This document shows positions 51,399-60,356 of a stretch of DNA of 64,000 bases, piece by piece. The first letter of the stretch is position 1. Every line of letters starts with the position of its first letter. The position numbers were made by a program, and so were the translations under genes. The DNA is from Pyrinomonadaceae bacterium (GTDB lineage Bacteria > Acidobacteriota > Blastocatellia > Pyrinomonadales > Pyrinomonadaceae): the NCBI GenBank assembly GCA_028284415.1, contig JANQRU010000004.1, positions 992,001-1,056,000 on the forward strand. Direction: 5' to 3'. Under the pieces are notes generated by a model that saw only the letters and a list, made by a program, of their open reading frames with translations, was not told where the DNA came from and did not search any database.

Positions 51399-52061
51399 TT
51401 AGAAAAAGACGTTGAGGATCTGAGCAGTTTCCTGACCGCTCATCTGCCATTGTTTGAGGGCTTCGATCGGGTAGATGAGCATAATTATATTAACTAAAAG
51501 ACTATCTCTGATCGTAAAAAAGAGTATGAGTTCGGTAATTAAAAATACCGCCAAAGCCCAACGGAATCTTAGGACGTAGGCGATAACAAAGCCGACTCCG
51601 CAAGCGATCACATCACCGAAGGAATTGATGATCGAATCACCAAAGTATTCAAGCGAAGCAGTGTTTTCGCGGTAAATTTCGATGATATATTTTGAATTTT
51701 CGACAACCTCCCAAATCGCTTCGGCTAAAATTGCGAAAAACAGAAGCCACGCAAATGAAAGTTTCTTGCCGAACAATTTGTGAACAATTAAATCCAATCC
51801 CCACAGAAATAAAAATCCGTGAAGAAGATGTGTGAAAACATACGGGTCTAAAAGATGTTGTGAATTGTGCTTGCTCCAGACATCGCTCGACCACAAATAA
51901 AGCGGTGAATCCCATTTACAAAACCAAATCCGCCCTTGTGTCCAAAGTATCAAACACATCGTAACGACAACCAAACCCATCAAAATCCATGGCAGGTAAT
52001 CTCTCTTCTCATCATGAACAAAGAGTTTGTCAGTTTCGTGTTCGGCTATGAATTTGGACAT
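51399..52061 (-). CDS. UPF0314 (DUF2585) membrane protein
   Basis: A 220-residue membrane protein of the UPF0314 family, of unknown function. It has about five membrane helices. The conserved family segment around NSQHLLDPYVFTHLLHGFLFLWGLDLI and the later FGDSIINSFGDVIACGVGF are clear. It is enclosed by GCGAAT-type repeats on both sides, and its 5' side lies against a nested inverted repeat before kbl. Start is the ATG at 52061. Confidence 0.87.
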   Translation of the reverse strand: MSKFIAEHETDKLFVHDEKRDYLPWILMGLVVVTMCLILWTQGRIWFCKWDSPLYLWSSDVWSKHNSQHLLDPYVFTHLLHGFLFLWGLDLIVHKLFGKKLSFAWLLFFAILAEAIWEVVENSKYIIEIYRENTASLEYFGDSIINSFGDVIACGVGFVIAYVLRFRWALAVFLITELILFFTIRDSLLVNIIMLIYPIEALKQWQMSGQETAQILNVFF

Positions 52062-52070
52062 ATTTTGTTA

Positions 52071-52223
52071 TCCGCGAAAGGACGCGAAAAGAAATTATCC
52101 ACAGATTAACACAGATAAACACGGATAAGAATTTTTAAGAATCTGTGTTAATCTGTGGACAGAAGCTTTTTTGTATTCTTTTTTCTTCTCCTTATTCGCG
52201 TATTTTCGCGTTTATTCGCGGGC
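52071..52223. repeat. Nested inverted repeat between UPF0314 gene and kbl
   Basis: TCCACAGATTAACACAGAT (52098-52116) pairs perfectly with its complement at 52141-52159. Outside it are GCGAAA/GCGAAT words (52071-52090 and 52192-52223) that also face each other. It may act as a bidirectional terminator or be a dispersed element. Confidence 0.55.
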
Positions 52224-52229
52224 AAACTC

Positions 52230-53429
52230 TTAAATTCCTAATTCCTCTTTTGCTTCCGCAAATTTTTCGACCGCAAACTTCAAGTCTTCCATCGAATGAG
52301 CGGCGGAAACTTGTGTTCGGATGCGTGCTTTTCCTCTTGGCACAACCGGGAAAGAAAATGGAATTACATAGACACCTTTTTCCATCAAAAGTTCTGCCAT
52401 TTTTACAGCAGGTTCGGCATCGTAGAACATAATTGGGACAATTGGATGTTCGCCGGGAAGAACTTCTAAGCCGATTTTGTTAATTTCTTCACGGAAGAAC
52501 TTTGTGTTTCTTTCAAGTTTGTCGCGAAGTTCGGTTGAATCGGTTAAAAGGTCGAGTGCTTTGATCGAAGCTGCGACGATCGAAGGTGCGAGCGAATTTG
52601 AAAACAGATACGGACGCGAACGCTGTCGCAAAATATCTATCACTTCTTTTTTCGACGAAGTATAACCGCCCATCGCACCGCCCAAAGCCTTGCCGAGCGT
52701 TCCCGTCAAAATATCTATTCTGCCCATAACATCGCAATGTTCATGCGTTCCACGTCCGGTTTTGCCCATAAATCCGGTTGAGTGGCAATCGTCAACCATC
52801 GTCAAAGCACCGTATTTTTCCGCCAGATCGCAAATGCCTTGTAAATTCGCAATGTAGCCGTCCATCGAGAAAACACCGTCGGTCGCAATTATCATCTGCC
52901 TCGCACCATTTTCTTTCGCCTCTTTTAATTTTTCTTCGAGGTCTGCCATATCGTTATTTTTGTAACGATAGCGGGCGGCTTTGCAAAGCCTTATGCCATC
53001 AATAATGCTGGCGTGATTTAGTTGGTCAGAAATAATCGCGTCTTCTTTGGTAAAAAGCGGTTCAAACAAACCACCGTTCGCATCAAAACAAGCCGCATAA
53101 AGAATTGTGTCTTCCATTCCCAAAAACTCGCTGATCTTCGCTTCGAGTTCCTTGTGAATCTCTTGCGTCCCGCAAATAAATCTCACCGAAGACAAACCAT
53201 AACCCCAATCATCAAAAGAGTTTTTCGCCGCCTCAATAATCCGCTCGTCATCCGAAAGCCCCAAATAATTGTTCGCACACATATTCAGAACTTCCTTGTT
53301 CCCAACCTCAATTTTCGCATCCTGCGGGCTTTCAATAACGCGTTCGTTTTTATAAGTTCCCGCCTGTTTTATACCTTCCAATTCCGTTTCCAGAATTTGT
53401 TTTGTTGCTCCGTACATAATTTTATTCAT
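52230..53429 (-). CDS. kbl: Glycine C-acetyltransferase (2-amino-3-ketobutyrate CoA ligase)
   Basis: A 399-residue PLP enzyme that converts 2-amino-3-ketobutyrate and CoA to glycine and acetyl-CoA, the second step of threonine breakdown. The ligand Lys is in [14 protein letters not shown], and other family motifs include NNYLGL and [10 protein letters not shown]. Its usual partner tdh lies upstream in the same direction, but here RAYT 2, its palindromes and a small gene intervene, so the normal tdh-kbl pair is split. Start is the ATG at 53429; an ATG at 53417 is a possible alternative. Confidence 0.95.
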   Translation of the reverse strand: MNKIMYGATKQILETELEGIKQAGTYKNERVIESPQDAKIEVGNKEVLNMCANNYLGLSDDERIIEAAKNSFDDWGYGLSSVRFICGTQEIHKELEAKISEFLGMEDTILYAACFDANGGLFEPLFTKEDAIISDQLNHASIIDGIRLCKAARYRYKNNDMADLEEKLKEAKENGARQMIIATDGVFSMDGYIANLQGICDLAEKYGALTMVDDCHSTGFMGKTGRGTHEHCDVMGRIDILTGTLGKALGGAMGGYTSSKKEVIDILRQRSRPYLFSNSLAPSIVAASIKALDLLTDSTELRDKLERNTKFFREEINKIGLEVLPGEHPIVPIMFYDAEPAVKMAELLMEKGVYVIPFSFPVVPRGKARIRTQVSAAHSMEDLKFAVEKFAEAKEELGI

Positions 53430-53435
53430 TCACAA

Positions 53436-53621
53436 GTCGCCAAAGGCGACAAACATTATAGCCTATGGTGAAACCATAGGAATTTAATTATTAAGCCAAT
53501 TGCTCGCTGAAAGTGAGCGACAATAAACGTTGATTTGTTCGTCGCCTACAGCGACGGATTGTATTACATTTGATGACCTAGCGATTCTCGCTAGGCTCTT
53601 ATGTTTATCGCCTTTGGCGAT
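53436..53621. repeat. Composite palindromic element by RAYT 2 (complete)
   Basis: The order is AB, A', inverted A', inverted BA. A is GTCGCC-AAA-GGCGAC (53436-53450). B is CCTATGGT-GAA-ACCATAGG (53462-53480). A' is GCTCGCT-GAA-AGTGAGC (53502-53518). Inverted A' is 53531-53545. Inverted B is CCTAGCGA-TTC-TCGCTAGG (53577-53595). Inverted A is ATCGCC-TTT-GGCGAT (53607-53621). The 11-base spacer begins with AAACAT. The sequence family is distinct from that of RAYT 1, but the architecture is the same. Confidence 0.85.
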
Positions 53622-53679
53622 TGAAACCGTAATACGATTAAAATTTAATCTAGTAATCAGTTTTTCGGTAATTTAACAA

Positions 53680-54132
53680 TCAATCCCAAACATATTTTTC
53701 ATCATATTCAACATTATATCTATTCAAAAACTTTCTGTATTCTGTTTTGAAACTTTTGTTTTTGTGATGTTTTCTTTGTCCGGCAATATAGTTTTTAACT
53801 TTATCAATCTCCAATTGCCCAACCGAAAATGCCCCGTAGCCTCTCTGCCAATAAAAATTGTTAAATTGTGAATCCTGTTCTTTTATCCAAACCGAACTAT
53901 CCCGTTTTATATCGCCAATAAGGTCGGGAATATCTATTTTCTTCGGCAATGAAACTAACAAATGAATATGGTTAGTTGTGCCGTTTGCGATAATCAATTT
54001 TGCATTGTTATTTTCGACAATTCCATGAATATAGCCGAATAAACCATCTTCAATTTCGGGATGAATCAAATCCGCACGATTCTTTGTTGAAAAAACGATG
54101 TGGGCTAACATTTTAACAATTGATTGCGGCAT
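53680..54132 (-). CDS. REP-associated tyrosine transposase (RAYT) 2
   Basis: A 150-residue RAYT with HUH motif in TTNHIHLLVSL, nucleophile Tyr in KVKNYIAGQRKHHK, and WQRGYGAFSVGQ. It is clearly related to RAYT 1 yet differs widely, and so belongs to a different subfamily. I chose the ATG at 54132 (MPQSIVKMLAHIVFSTKNR), because the frame upstream passes through a palindrome. The gene and its elements lie between tdh and kbl, which suggests that the element entered a pre-existing operon. Confidence 0.92.
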   Translation of the reverse strand: MPQSIVKMLAHIVFSTKNRADLIHPEIEDGLFGYIHGIVENNNAKLIIANGTTNHIHLLVSLPKKIDIPDLIGDIKRDSSVWIKEQDSQFNNFYWQRGYGAFSVGQLEIDKVKNYIAGQRKHHKNKSFKTEYRKFLNRYNVEYDEKYVWD

Positions 54133-54141
54133 AAATTTGTT

Positions 54142-54224
54142 CGTCACTTTCAGCGACGGCGTTTGTTTTTGTTTCAATTCCTAGCGATTCTCGCTAGGCT
54201 ATATTGTTGGTCACCTTTGGCGAC
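54142..54224. repeat. Half composite palindrome on the other side of RAYT 2
   Basis: Only the second half of the architecture is found here: inverted A' (54142-54158), inverted B CCTAGCGA-TTC-TCGCTAGG (54180-54198) and inverted A GTCACC-TTT-GGCGAC (54210-54224). No AB or forward A' is visible before the RAYT start, so this copy looks halved or truncated. Confidence 0.8.
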
Positions 54225-54249
54225 AAGAATCACAAATTGAAATCAACTG

Positions 54250-54657
54250 TCAGTCACAAAATTCAAGTAACCATTTAGCACGATTTTTATATTTGAAATT
54301 AGATGAGTCAATTAATCTTAACAACTCTTTTTTACATAATTGAGGCTCAGAATCTGCTATTTCGGTTAAAAAAAAGTTAAGATTGTCATTATCATGACCT
54401 TCTTCATAATTCTTTTCTAAAGCATCAAATAATTCTTGTAGATATTTTGATCCGCCAAGTTCAGAAATCGGATGTGCTAATAGCTCCCGTGTCCAAAAGT
54501 CATTTCTCTCAGACTTTAAAGCTGAAATCAGTTGAGGCAAATCTTCTTTGGTAGCAATCTGCCCTATTCTTTCAGATGAGTCTAGTTTTTGATTTACATC
54601 ATATTTATCAAAATCTGCCCACAAAACCTCTAACTCTTTTGCAATAGCGTCATTCAT
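54250..54657 (-). CDS. Small HEAT-repeat-like protein
   Basis: A 135-residue soluble protein of paired helices (IGQIATKEDLPQLISALKSERNDFWTRELLAHPISELGG; YLQELFDALEKNYEEGHD), with a shape reminiscent of HEAT/ARM repeats and of small immunity-like proteins. I do not recognise a named family. It sits 9 bases after tdh and before the palindrome half-element. It may have travelled with RAYT 2, but this cannot be judged. Confidence 0.65.
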   Translation of the reverse strand: MNDAIAKELEVLWADFDKYDVNQKLDSSERIGQIATKEDLPQLISALKSERNDFWTRELLAHPISELGGSKYLQELFDALEKNYEEGHDNDNLNFFLTEIADSEPQLCKKELLRLIDSSNFKYKNRAKWLLEFCD

Positions 54658-54666
54658 TTCTACTTT

Positions 54667-55707
54667 CTAGATCTCACCCCATTCTAAAATAACTTTCCCG
54701 CAATTTCCCGACATCATCGCTTCAAATCCTTTTTCGTATTCTTCCGCCGGAAAACGGTGTGTGATGACAGGTTCGATGTTAACGCCGGATTGGAGAAGGA
54801 CGGTCATTTGATACCAGGTTTCAAATATCTTGCGTCCGTAGATTCCTTTAATCGTGAGCATACTGAAAACGACTTTGTTCCAATCAATCGTCATCTCTTC
54901 GGGCGGGATTCCAAGTAGTGCAATCGAGCCGCCGTGTGCCATATTTTCGATCATATCGCCGAAAGCGGAAGCGTTGCCGGACATTTCTAAACCGATGTCG
55001 AAACCTTCCGTCATTCCGAGTTCTTTTTGGACATCGCTGATTTTTTCTTTGGTTACATTGACCGCTTTTGTTACGTCAAATTTTCTTGCTAAATCAAGGC
55101 GATATTCATTTACGTCAGTGATTACGATGTGTCTTGCACCGGCGTGGCGGGCGACGGGGATTGCCATAATTCCGATCGGTCCCGCACCTGTGATAAGCAC
55201 GTCTTCGCCGACCATCGGGAATGTTAAAGCCGAATGAACGGCGTTTCCGAACGGATCAAAAAATGAAGCGACCTCTAAATTTACTTTGTCATCATGTCGC
55301 CAGATATTTTGCCATGGCAGAGAAATATATTCGGCGAAACAGCCGTTGATGTGAACGCCGACACCAATCGTATTGGCACAGCGATAACGTCTTCCCGCCA
55401 TACAATTTCTACAACGTCCGCAGACGAGATGCCCTTCGCCACTGACAATATCGCCGACTTTAAAGTCATTAAAATCATTAACATTTTCGCCGACTTCGAC
55501 AATCTCACCGACAAATTCGTGTCCGATGACCGTTGAAATATTTATATTTTGCTGTGCCCAAAAATCCCATTTGTAGATGTGTACGTCCGTTCCGCAAATT
55601 CCTGTTTTCAGAACGCGGATCAAAACGTCGTTATCTGTAATTTTAGGTTTGGGAACATCTTCAAGCCATAAGCCTTCCTCGGCTTTACTTTTTACGAGTG
55701 CTTTCAT
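54667..55707 (-). CDS. tdh: L-threonine 3-dehydrogenase
   Basis: A 346-residue zinc-containing medium-chain dehydrogenase that oxidises threonine to 2-amino-3-ketobutyrate with NAD. The catalytic zinc Cys is in [14 protein letters not shown], which is the tdh signature. The structural zinc site [15 protein letters not shown] and NAD-binding [13 protein letters not shown] are also intact. The following kbl gene, third in the same direction, supplies the next step. The Met start at 55707 ([21 protein letters not shown]) has no strong ribosome-binding site. Confidence 0.94.
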   Translation of the reverse strand: MKALVKSKAEEGLWLEDVPKPKITDNDVLIRVLKTGICGTDVHIYKWDFWAQQNINISTVIGHEFVGEIVEVGENVNDFNDFKVGDIVSGEGHLVCGRCRNCMAGRRYRCANTIGVGVHINGCFAEYISLPWQNIWRHDDKVNLEVASFFDPFGNAVHSALTFPMVGEDVLITGAGPIGIMAIPVARHAGARHIVITDVNEYRLDLARKFDVTKAVNVTKEKISDVQKELGMTEGFDIGLEMSGNASAFGDMIENMAHGGSIALLGIPPEEMTIDWNKVVFSMLTIKGIYGRKIFETWYQMTVLLQSGVNIEPVITHRFPAEEYEKGFEAMMSGNCGKVILEWGEI

Positions 55708-55813
55708 TAAAAAAAATTATCTCCAGATAATTACTTTGAATATCTATAAAATTAATATTGTAGATAAACTCTTTGAAATGTCGAATTGCGGATTGAGTTT
55801 TGGGATTTGTAAA

Positions 55814-56590
55814 TCAGATTGAAGTACCTAGCTTTTTAGAAAGTTTATCGCGGTAACGGCGGCTTAAAACCAACTCGATTCCATCTTTTAGTATGACCAG
55901 ATGCTTTTCGTTGAAATGAACCTGTAATTCTTTGATGCAGTCTATGTTTGCGATTGTCGAGCGATGTATGCGGAAGAATTTTTGTGGATTGAGTTTGGCT
56001 TCGACGCTTTTCATCGTTTCGCGGATGATGTGTTTTTGATTTGCAGTGTGAATTAAAAGATAATTTCCGTCCGACTCAATCCAAGCAACATCTTCGACAG
56101 GCACAAATAGAACGCGACCATTATTTTTTATGACGAATCTTTCTAAATTTTCCTCTTTTTTGTTGAGATTTTTAAGGAGTTTTATGACCTGCTCATTGCG
56201 TTCGTCAAAACTTTTTTCAAACAGATTTATTTTTGCTTTTTCGACCGCTTTTTCCAGACGTTCGTGGTCAAAAGGTTTTAATAAATAATCAACTGCCGAA
56301 ACCTCAAAAGCACGGACGGCATATTGGTCGTAGGCAGTTACAAAGATGACGGTTGGAAACTTGCCTTCGTCAAAGGATTCGATCAATTCAAAACCATTCA
56401 TCTCAGGCATCTGAATGTCTAGAAAAAGTAAATCAGGGGAATGTTTGGAAATTTCTTCGATCGCTTCAATTCCATTTGAGCATTCTCCGACGATCTCAAT
56501 TTCCAAATCATCGGCAAGCATTTTCCGTATTACCGAACGTGCAGGTGGTTCGTCATCTATTATTAAGGCTTTTATTTTGTCTAGCGACAT
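55814..56590 (-). CDS. LytTR-type response regulator (system 2)
   Basis: A 258-residue LytTR response regulator, paralogue of system 1. The receiver has DDEP, LLFLDIQMPEMNG with the phosphoacceptor Asp, VTAYDQYA and LLKPFDH. The LytTR domain (about 150-258) has WIESDGNYLLIHT and FFRIHRSTIANIDCIKELQ. It starts 20 bases after its kinase gene, so the pair is co-transcribed. Its targets are unknown. Confidence 0.93.
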   Translation of the reverse strand: MSLDKIKALIIDDEPPARSVIRKMLADDLEIEIVGECSNGIEAIEEISKHSPDLLFLDIQMPEMNGFELIESFDEGKFPTVIFVTAYDQYAVRAFEVSAVDYLLKPFDHERLEKAVEKAKINLFEKSFDERNEQVIKLLKNLNKKEENLERFVIKNNGRVLFVPVEDVAWIESDGNYLLIHTANQKHIIRETMKSVEAKLNPQKFFRIHRSTIANIDCIKELQVHFNEKHLVILKDGIELVLSRRYRDKLSKKLGTSI

Positions 56591-56610
56591 ATTTTACTTT
56601 TGTCCGCTCT

Positions 56611-57753
56611 TTAGTGTATTTCGCGGGCGATTGCTTTTCTTTGTAAAAAAGGAATTTCCAAAACAACTTTTGCACCTCCGTTTTCTAAAGGTGTCAGTTC
56701 AAATTTAAAGTCCTCTCCGTAAAGTTGCTTGAGCCGATTGCGTGTATTGGCAATTCCAACCCCTTCTTTGCCGAAGCCATTTCCATTGAAAACTAATCCA
56801 TCATTCACAATCTGTATTTGCAATTTTTTTCCAATCCTTTTCGATGAAAAGCTAATTTTTCCGGCAGACATTGATTTTGAGATACCGTGTTTGATCGCAT
56901 TTTCGACGAGCGGTTGCAGGATAAGATTTGGAACTTCTGCCGAGAAAGTTTTTTCTTCCACATCAAACTCAACTTTAAGCCTGTCCCGAAAACGCATTTT
57001 TTCTATTTCGAGATAATGTTTTAGAAATTCAAGCTCCCGTTTCAGAGTAACTTTCTGAGTTCCGTTGCTGTTTATCGTCAAACGCAAAAAATCCCCGAGC
57101 CTTGCAATCATTTGAACGGCATCTTTTGGATTTTCGAGCGTTAGGTTGGAAACGGAATTAAGCGTGTTGAAAAGAAAATGCGGTTGCAATTGCATTTTCA
57201 AAGCCTGCAAGTTTGCCTGTGCAAGTTGTGCTTCAAGCCGGGCGGAATGTTCTTTTTCAAGCTCGAACTTTTTATAATTATCAAGTGCAATATTAGTTGT
57301 CAGAATGACTTTGTAGCCAAAAATTCCGATCACATAGTTGCCGATAAATCCGTTTCTGAAAACTTCGGAAAGCGAAGAAAATTTTGAATGAAGCAAACCA
57401 TCAAAAAACCATGTAAAAACAAAAAATGTCGAGGTTGCCAACAGAGACCATAAAAGACTCGCTCCGAAATGCATCGGCAGAAGTTGTTTCCAACCCGTAA
57501 ATTTCTTTCTAAAAAGATGATCGAGCCAAATGATTAGAAGAGATAAAACTGTCCAAATCTGAAACCGAAGCATTTGTGCATTGAGAGCATCGAAAATGCT
57601 GAACTCCGGATTATTTGCTCGTATGGATATGTATGAAGAGCCTGTAAATAAAAGTCCCACAAATGTTAGTAGTGACCAAAACACAAAAACTTTTGACAAG
57701 ATAAATTTTCTCGTCAAAAGTGATTTTTCAATTGATTCAAAAGCTTTATTCAC
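56611..57753 (-). CDS. LytS-type sensor histidine kinase (system 2)
   Basis: A 380-residue sensor with several N-terminal membrane helices (about 20-160), a coiled linker (HSARLEAQLAQANLQALK) and the His_kinase domain. The phospho-acceptor His is in LQPHFLFNTLNSV and the N box in LVENAIKHGIS. The C-terminus (IPFLQRKAIAREIH) is longer than in system 1. Its ligand is unknown. The gene is preceded by a long hairpin that probably ends the DinB transcript. Confidence 0.9.
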   Translation of the reverse strand: MNKAFESIEKSLLTRKFILSKVFVFWSLLTFVGLLFTGSSYISIRANNPEFSIFDALNAQMLRFQIWTVLSLLIIWLDHLFRKKFTGWKQLLPMHFGASLLWSLLATSTFFVFTWFFDGLLHSKFSSLSEVFRNGFIGNYVIGIFGYKVILTTNIALDNYKKFELEKEHSARLEAQLAQANLQALKMQLQPHFLFNTLNSVSNLTLENPKDAVQMIARLGDFLRLTINSNGTQKVTLKRELEFLKHYLEIEKMRFRDRLKVEFDVEEKTFSAEVPNLILQPLVENAIKHGISKSMSAGKISFSSKRIGKKLQIQIVNDGLVFNGNGFGKEGVGIANTRNRLKQLYGEDFKFELTPLENGGAKVVLEIPFLQRKAIAREIH

Positions 57754-57779
57754 AGCACTACTAATATATACAAAATCGA

Positions 57780-57840
57780 AAGCAAGCGTGAGGAAAAATT
57801 AAATTTGCTGACCAATTTAACCGAAATTTCACGCTTGCTT
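57780..57840 (-). terminator. Long hairpin after the DinB gene
   Basis: AAGCAAGCGTGA (57780-57791) pairs with TCACGCTTGCTT (57829-57840), with an inner TTAAATT/AATTTAA. It could be a weak terminator or a leader element for the kinase gene. Confidence 0.55.
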
Positions 57841-57869
57841 GTAATTTTCCCGCTTTAGTTAAGAAAGTC

Positions 57870-58580
57870 TTATTTAGCAGGAAAATCCTTATGTTTTTTA
57901 ATTTGTTTAATTTGATGTAAATGCCTGTAGCTATGTGCATTTAAGAACAAAAACCATTGATAACCATCAATCATTCCCAAAACGGGATTTTGTGCAAAAC
58001 GGTTACGCAAATCTATGTCAGTTTTTTCCATGTAGCCCATTGTGGTTTTTCTGGCTTTTTTGAAAGCAGACATAATCTCTGATTTGGTTTTGTATTTTCC
58101 TTTTGGTTGTATCTGCGGTGGGGCATTAAATTTTGTATTACGGTTTGTGACCGTCATCCAGATTACCTGATCTTTTATGCGGTAATCATCTTTGCCGACC
58201 GGGACAGGGGTGTTCAAAACTTTTTTCGTTATTAGAGAAAAAACTCCATATTCCGCATCAATGATGTGCTCGGCAACTTCTGCTATTGACCAGCGTTTTG
58301 GGTTTTCCTTAAAATTGAGTTGAGCATCGGATAATCCCGCGATCTCCTTTGCAAATAAATCAGATGTTAGTTGAAAACGTTTCATCGCATAAGCTCTTTC
58401 TTTTTCGGTAAAAACGACTGAATTCTTAGCCGCTTTTTTATTTGAAACGGGAGTTGTATTTGCCGCAACCTGATTTTGAGCATGGCTTGAACAAACGATT
58501 CCAAAGGCAACAAACCCGACCGCAAATGCTAACTTAAAAAGTTTTTTCAAAATATATGGATTAATTATTGATAAAGACAT
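57870..58580 (-). CDS. Exported DinB-like protein
   Basis: A 236-residue protein with an N-terminal export segment (about 12-33, ending SSHAQ) followed by the four-helix DinB fold. The metal His are visible in AEVAEHIIDAE and NAHSYRHLHQI. Most DinB proteins are cytoplasmic metalloenzymes (thiol S-transferases), so export is unusual. It is divergent from the next gene. The start ATG at 58580 is preceded by an AGGA. The function is unknown. Confidence 0.83.
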   Translation of the reverse strand: MSLSIINPYILKKLFKLAFAVGFVAFGIVCSSHAQNQVAANTTPVSNKKAAKNSVVFTEKERAYAMKRFQLTSDLFAKEIAGLSDAQLNFKENPKRWSIAEVAEHIIDAEYGVFSLITKKVLNTPVPVGKDDYRIKDQVIWMTVTNRNTKFNAPPQIQPKGKYKTKSEIMSAFKKARKTTMGYMEKTDIDLRNRFAQNPVLGMIDGYQWFLFLNAHSYRHLHQIKQIKKHKDFPAK

Positions 58581-58799
58581 TCCTTTTTTTCGCCTCCTAA
58601 GATTTGGGGTTTCTATTTAATACTGGAGGCAAATTATAAGCTCTGTTTCTCCATAATTTACTAAAAATGTGATAAACGGTTGGGTTTTGTGATAAGAGGA
58701 GAAATCTGAACCAAAACGCCTCAAAAAACGTTTGTATTTATAGGAAGAAAATTAGATAATCTTCGTGAAAATAACTTTTAAGCGGAGTGATTAAAAATT

Positions 58800-59075
58800 A
58801 TGGATTTTTATTTTTTGCTGTTTTCATTGCTGTTCCCCCGAATCACAATGCTTGTGTATTTTATTTCGGATTCGTTTCCGGCAAACACAGTCCCGATTTG
58901 GGGAGATGTCTTATTAGGGGTTTTTCTGCCAAGAGTTTTGATTTTGATCTATATCTATCAAAATATGGGAGTTGAAAACGTCTGGTTCATAGTGCATCTT
59001 GTCGCACTGCTTTTGACTTCATTCGGCACAGGAAGCAAAACGAAAAGCCGTTTTTGGAAACGAAAAGAAGACTAA
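58800..59075 (+). CDS. Small membrane protein
   Basis: A 91-residue protein with two or three predicted membrane helices (about 3-22, 34-54 and 62-77) and a basic C-terminus (GTGSKTKSRFWKRKED). It resembles the YqaE/Pmp3-like plasma membrane proteins in size and shape (FLPRVLILIYIYQNMGVENVWFIVHLVALLLT). Ribosome-binding site GGAGTGA. I would not claim the family firmly. Confidence 0.7.
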   Translation: MDFYFLLFSLLFPRITMLVYFISDSFPANTVPIWGDVLLGVFLPRVLILIYIYQNMGVENVWFIVHLVALLLTSFGTGSKTKSRFWKRKED

Positions 59076-59126
59076 ACAAAACATTTAAATAGAATGCAGA
59101 TTTTGCGAATTGACAAAAAGGCAGAA

Positions 59127-59146
59127 ACGCGACCGTGAGGAAGCGT
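59127..59146 (+). other. Hairpin with GACCGTGAGGAA loop
   Basis: ACGC and GCGT frame the loop GACCGTGAGGAA. A stem of different sequence (AGCCC/GGGCT) frames a very similar loop in the ruvB leader at 42017-42038. Confidence 0.5.
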
Positions 59147-59167
59147 CTCTTTCTTAAACTTAATACA

Positions 59168-59219
59168 AATCTGCAAGCATCTGCGTAATCCGTGAAATCC
59201 GCGTTCTATTTCTTTTTCC
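59168..59219. repeat. Dispersed TCTGCGTAATCCGTG repeat, copy 2
   Basis: Shares TCTGCGTAATCCGTG and TTCTATTTCTTTTT with 50193-50243; the order of inner words differs. It lies directly before the kelch gene. Confidence 0.45.
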
Positions 59220-59226
59220 AAAAAAC

Positions 59227-60297
59227 ATGCCATCTAAACTTATCAAACTTTTCATTTGGTTTATTCTTCCTATAACAATCAGCCAATCAATCAATGCAAA
59301 TTGCATCCCGCCTCTGCCCGAACCGCACGCAAACAATGCTGTTGCTCAACTTAAAATAGAAGGGAAGTTCTATATATTTTCATTTGCTGGTTTAAAGAGC
59401 GGTAAAACTTGGAAAGACACTTCCAAATCAGCATTTATGTATGTCGAAGGCGAAAAGAACTGGCAAAAACTTCCTGATTTGCCTGTTGAATTAGGTCGTC
59501 TTGCAGCCTCTGCCCAAGGCGTAAAAGGAAAAGTTTATTACTTCGGTGGTTACACAGTCGCAAAAGATGGAAGCGAAAAATCTACGCCCGAAGTTTTTTC
59601 ATTTGATCCGAAAAAAATGAAATACAAACGCCTCGCCGATATGCCAACGCCCGTCGATGATATGGTTACCTTCACATACAAAAATCGCTATATTTATCTC
59701 GTCTCAGGTTGGCACGACAAGGGCAATGTAAAATTAGTCCAAATTTACGACACAAAGAAAAACAAATGGGAACTCGGAACTGATTATCCCGGCACACCAG
59801 TTTTCGGACATGCAGGCGGAATCGTTGGAAACAAATTCGTCATTGCTGATGGAGTCGCCGTCGTCGGTAAAAAAGATGGCAAACGAATCTTCGACACAGT
59901 AAACGAAGGCTGGCTCGGCACAATCGACAAAAAAGACCATCGCAAAATCACGTACAAACGCTTGCCTCAACTCCCCGGCAGAGGTCATTACCGTATGGCA
60001 GGGGCAGGCGACGAAAAACGCAATCAAATAATCTTCATAGGCGGCACACCAACCGCCTACAACTACAACGGTATCGGCTACAACGGCACACCCGCCACCG
60101 CCAAAAAACACGTCTTCGTTTGGGACTTAACCAAAGAGAAATGGACTGCCCTAAAAGACAAACCAACCGCCTCAATGGATCATCGTGGAATGGTCAAAAT
60201 CGGAAGTGAGTGGTTGACGATTGGTGGTTTGGACGAAAATAGGAATGTAATTGGAAGTATGTTAAGTGAAAAGATTAATAAAAAATGTCAAAAGTAA
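59227..60297 (+). CDS. Exported kelch-repeat protein
   Basis: A 356-residue exported protein with a signal segment (about 6-24) and a kelch-type beta-propeller. Blades are marked by WQKLPDLPVELGRLAASAQG...YYFGGYT, YKRLADMPTPVDDM...YLVSGW, WELGTDYPG...FGHAGGI and WTALKDKPTASMDHRGMV...LTIGG. Six or so blades fit the length. Such propellers bind proteins or, in relatives, act as N-acetylneuraminate epimerases (NanM); I see no proof of either. Confidence 0.83.
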   Translation: MPSKLIKLFIWFILPITISQSINANCIPPLPEPHANNAVAQLKIEGKFYIFSFAGLKSGKTWKDTSKSAFMYVEGEKNWQKLPDLPVELGRLAASAQGVKGKVYYFGGYTVAKDGSEKSTPEVFSFDPKKMKYKRLADMPTPVDDMVTFTYKNRYIYLVSGWHDKGNVKLVQIYDTKKNKWELGTDYPGTPVFGHAGGIVGNKFVIADGVAVVGKKDGKRIFDTVNEGWLGTIDKKDHRKITYKRLPQLPGRGHYRMAGAGDEKRNQIIFIGGTPTAYNYNGIGYNGTPATAKKHVFVWDLTKEKWTALKDKPTASMDHRGMVKIGSEWLTIGGLDENRNVIGSMLSEKINKKCQK

Positions 60298-60356
60298 CCT
60301 TTTTTCGTTACCTTAAAATTCATTTTGCTACATTAACAAGCTAAAATAAAAGCAAC

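Noticed and set aside
53022-53471. Plus-strand reading frame of 149 codons
   Set aside because: It is antisense to kbl and extends into the palindromes, with no homology I recognise.
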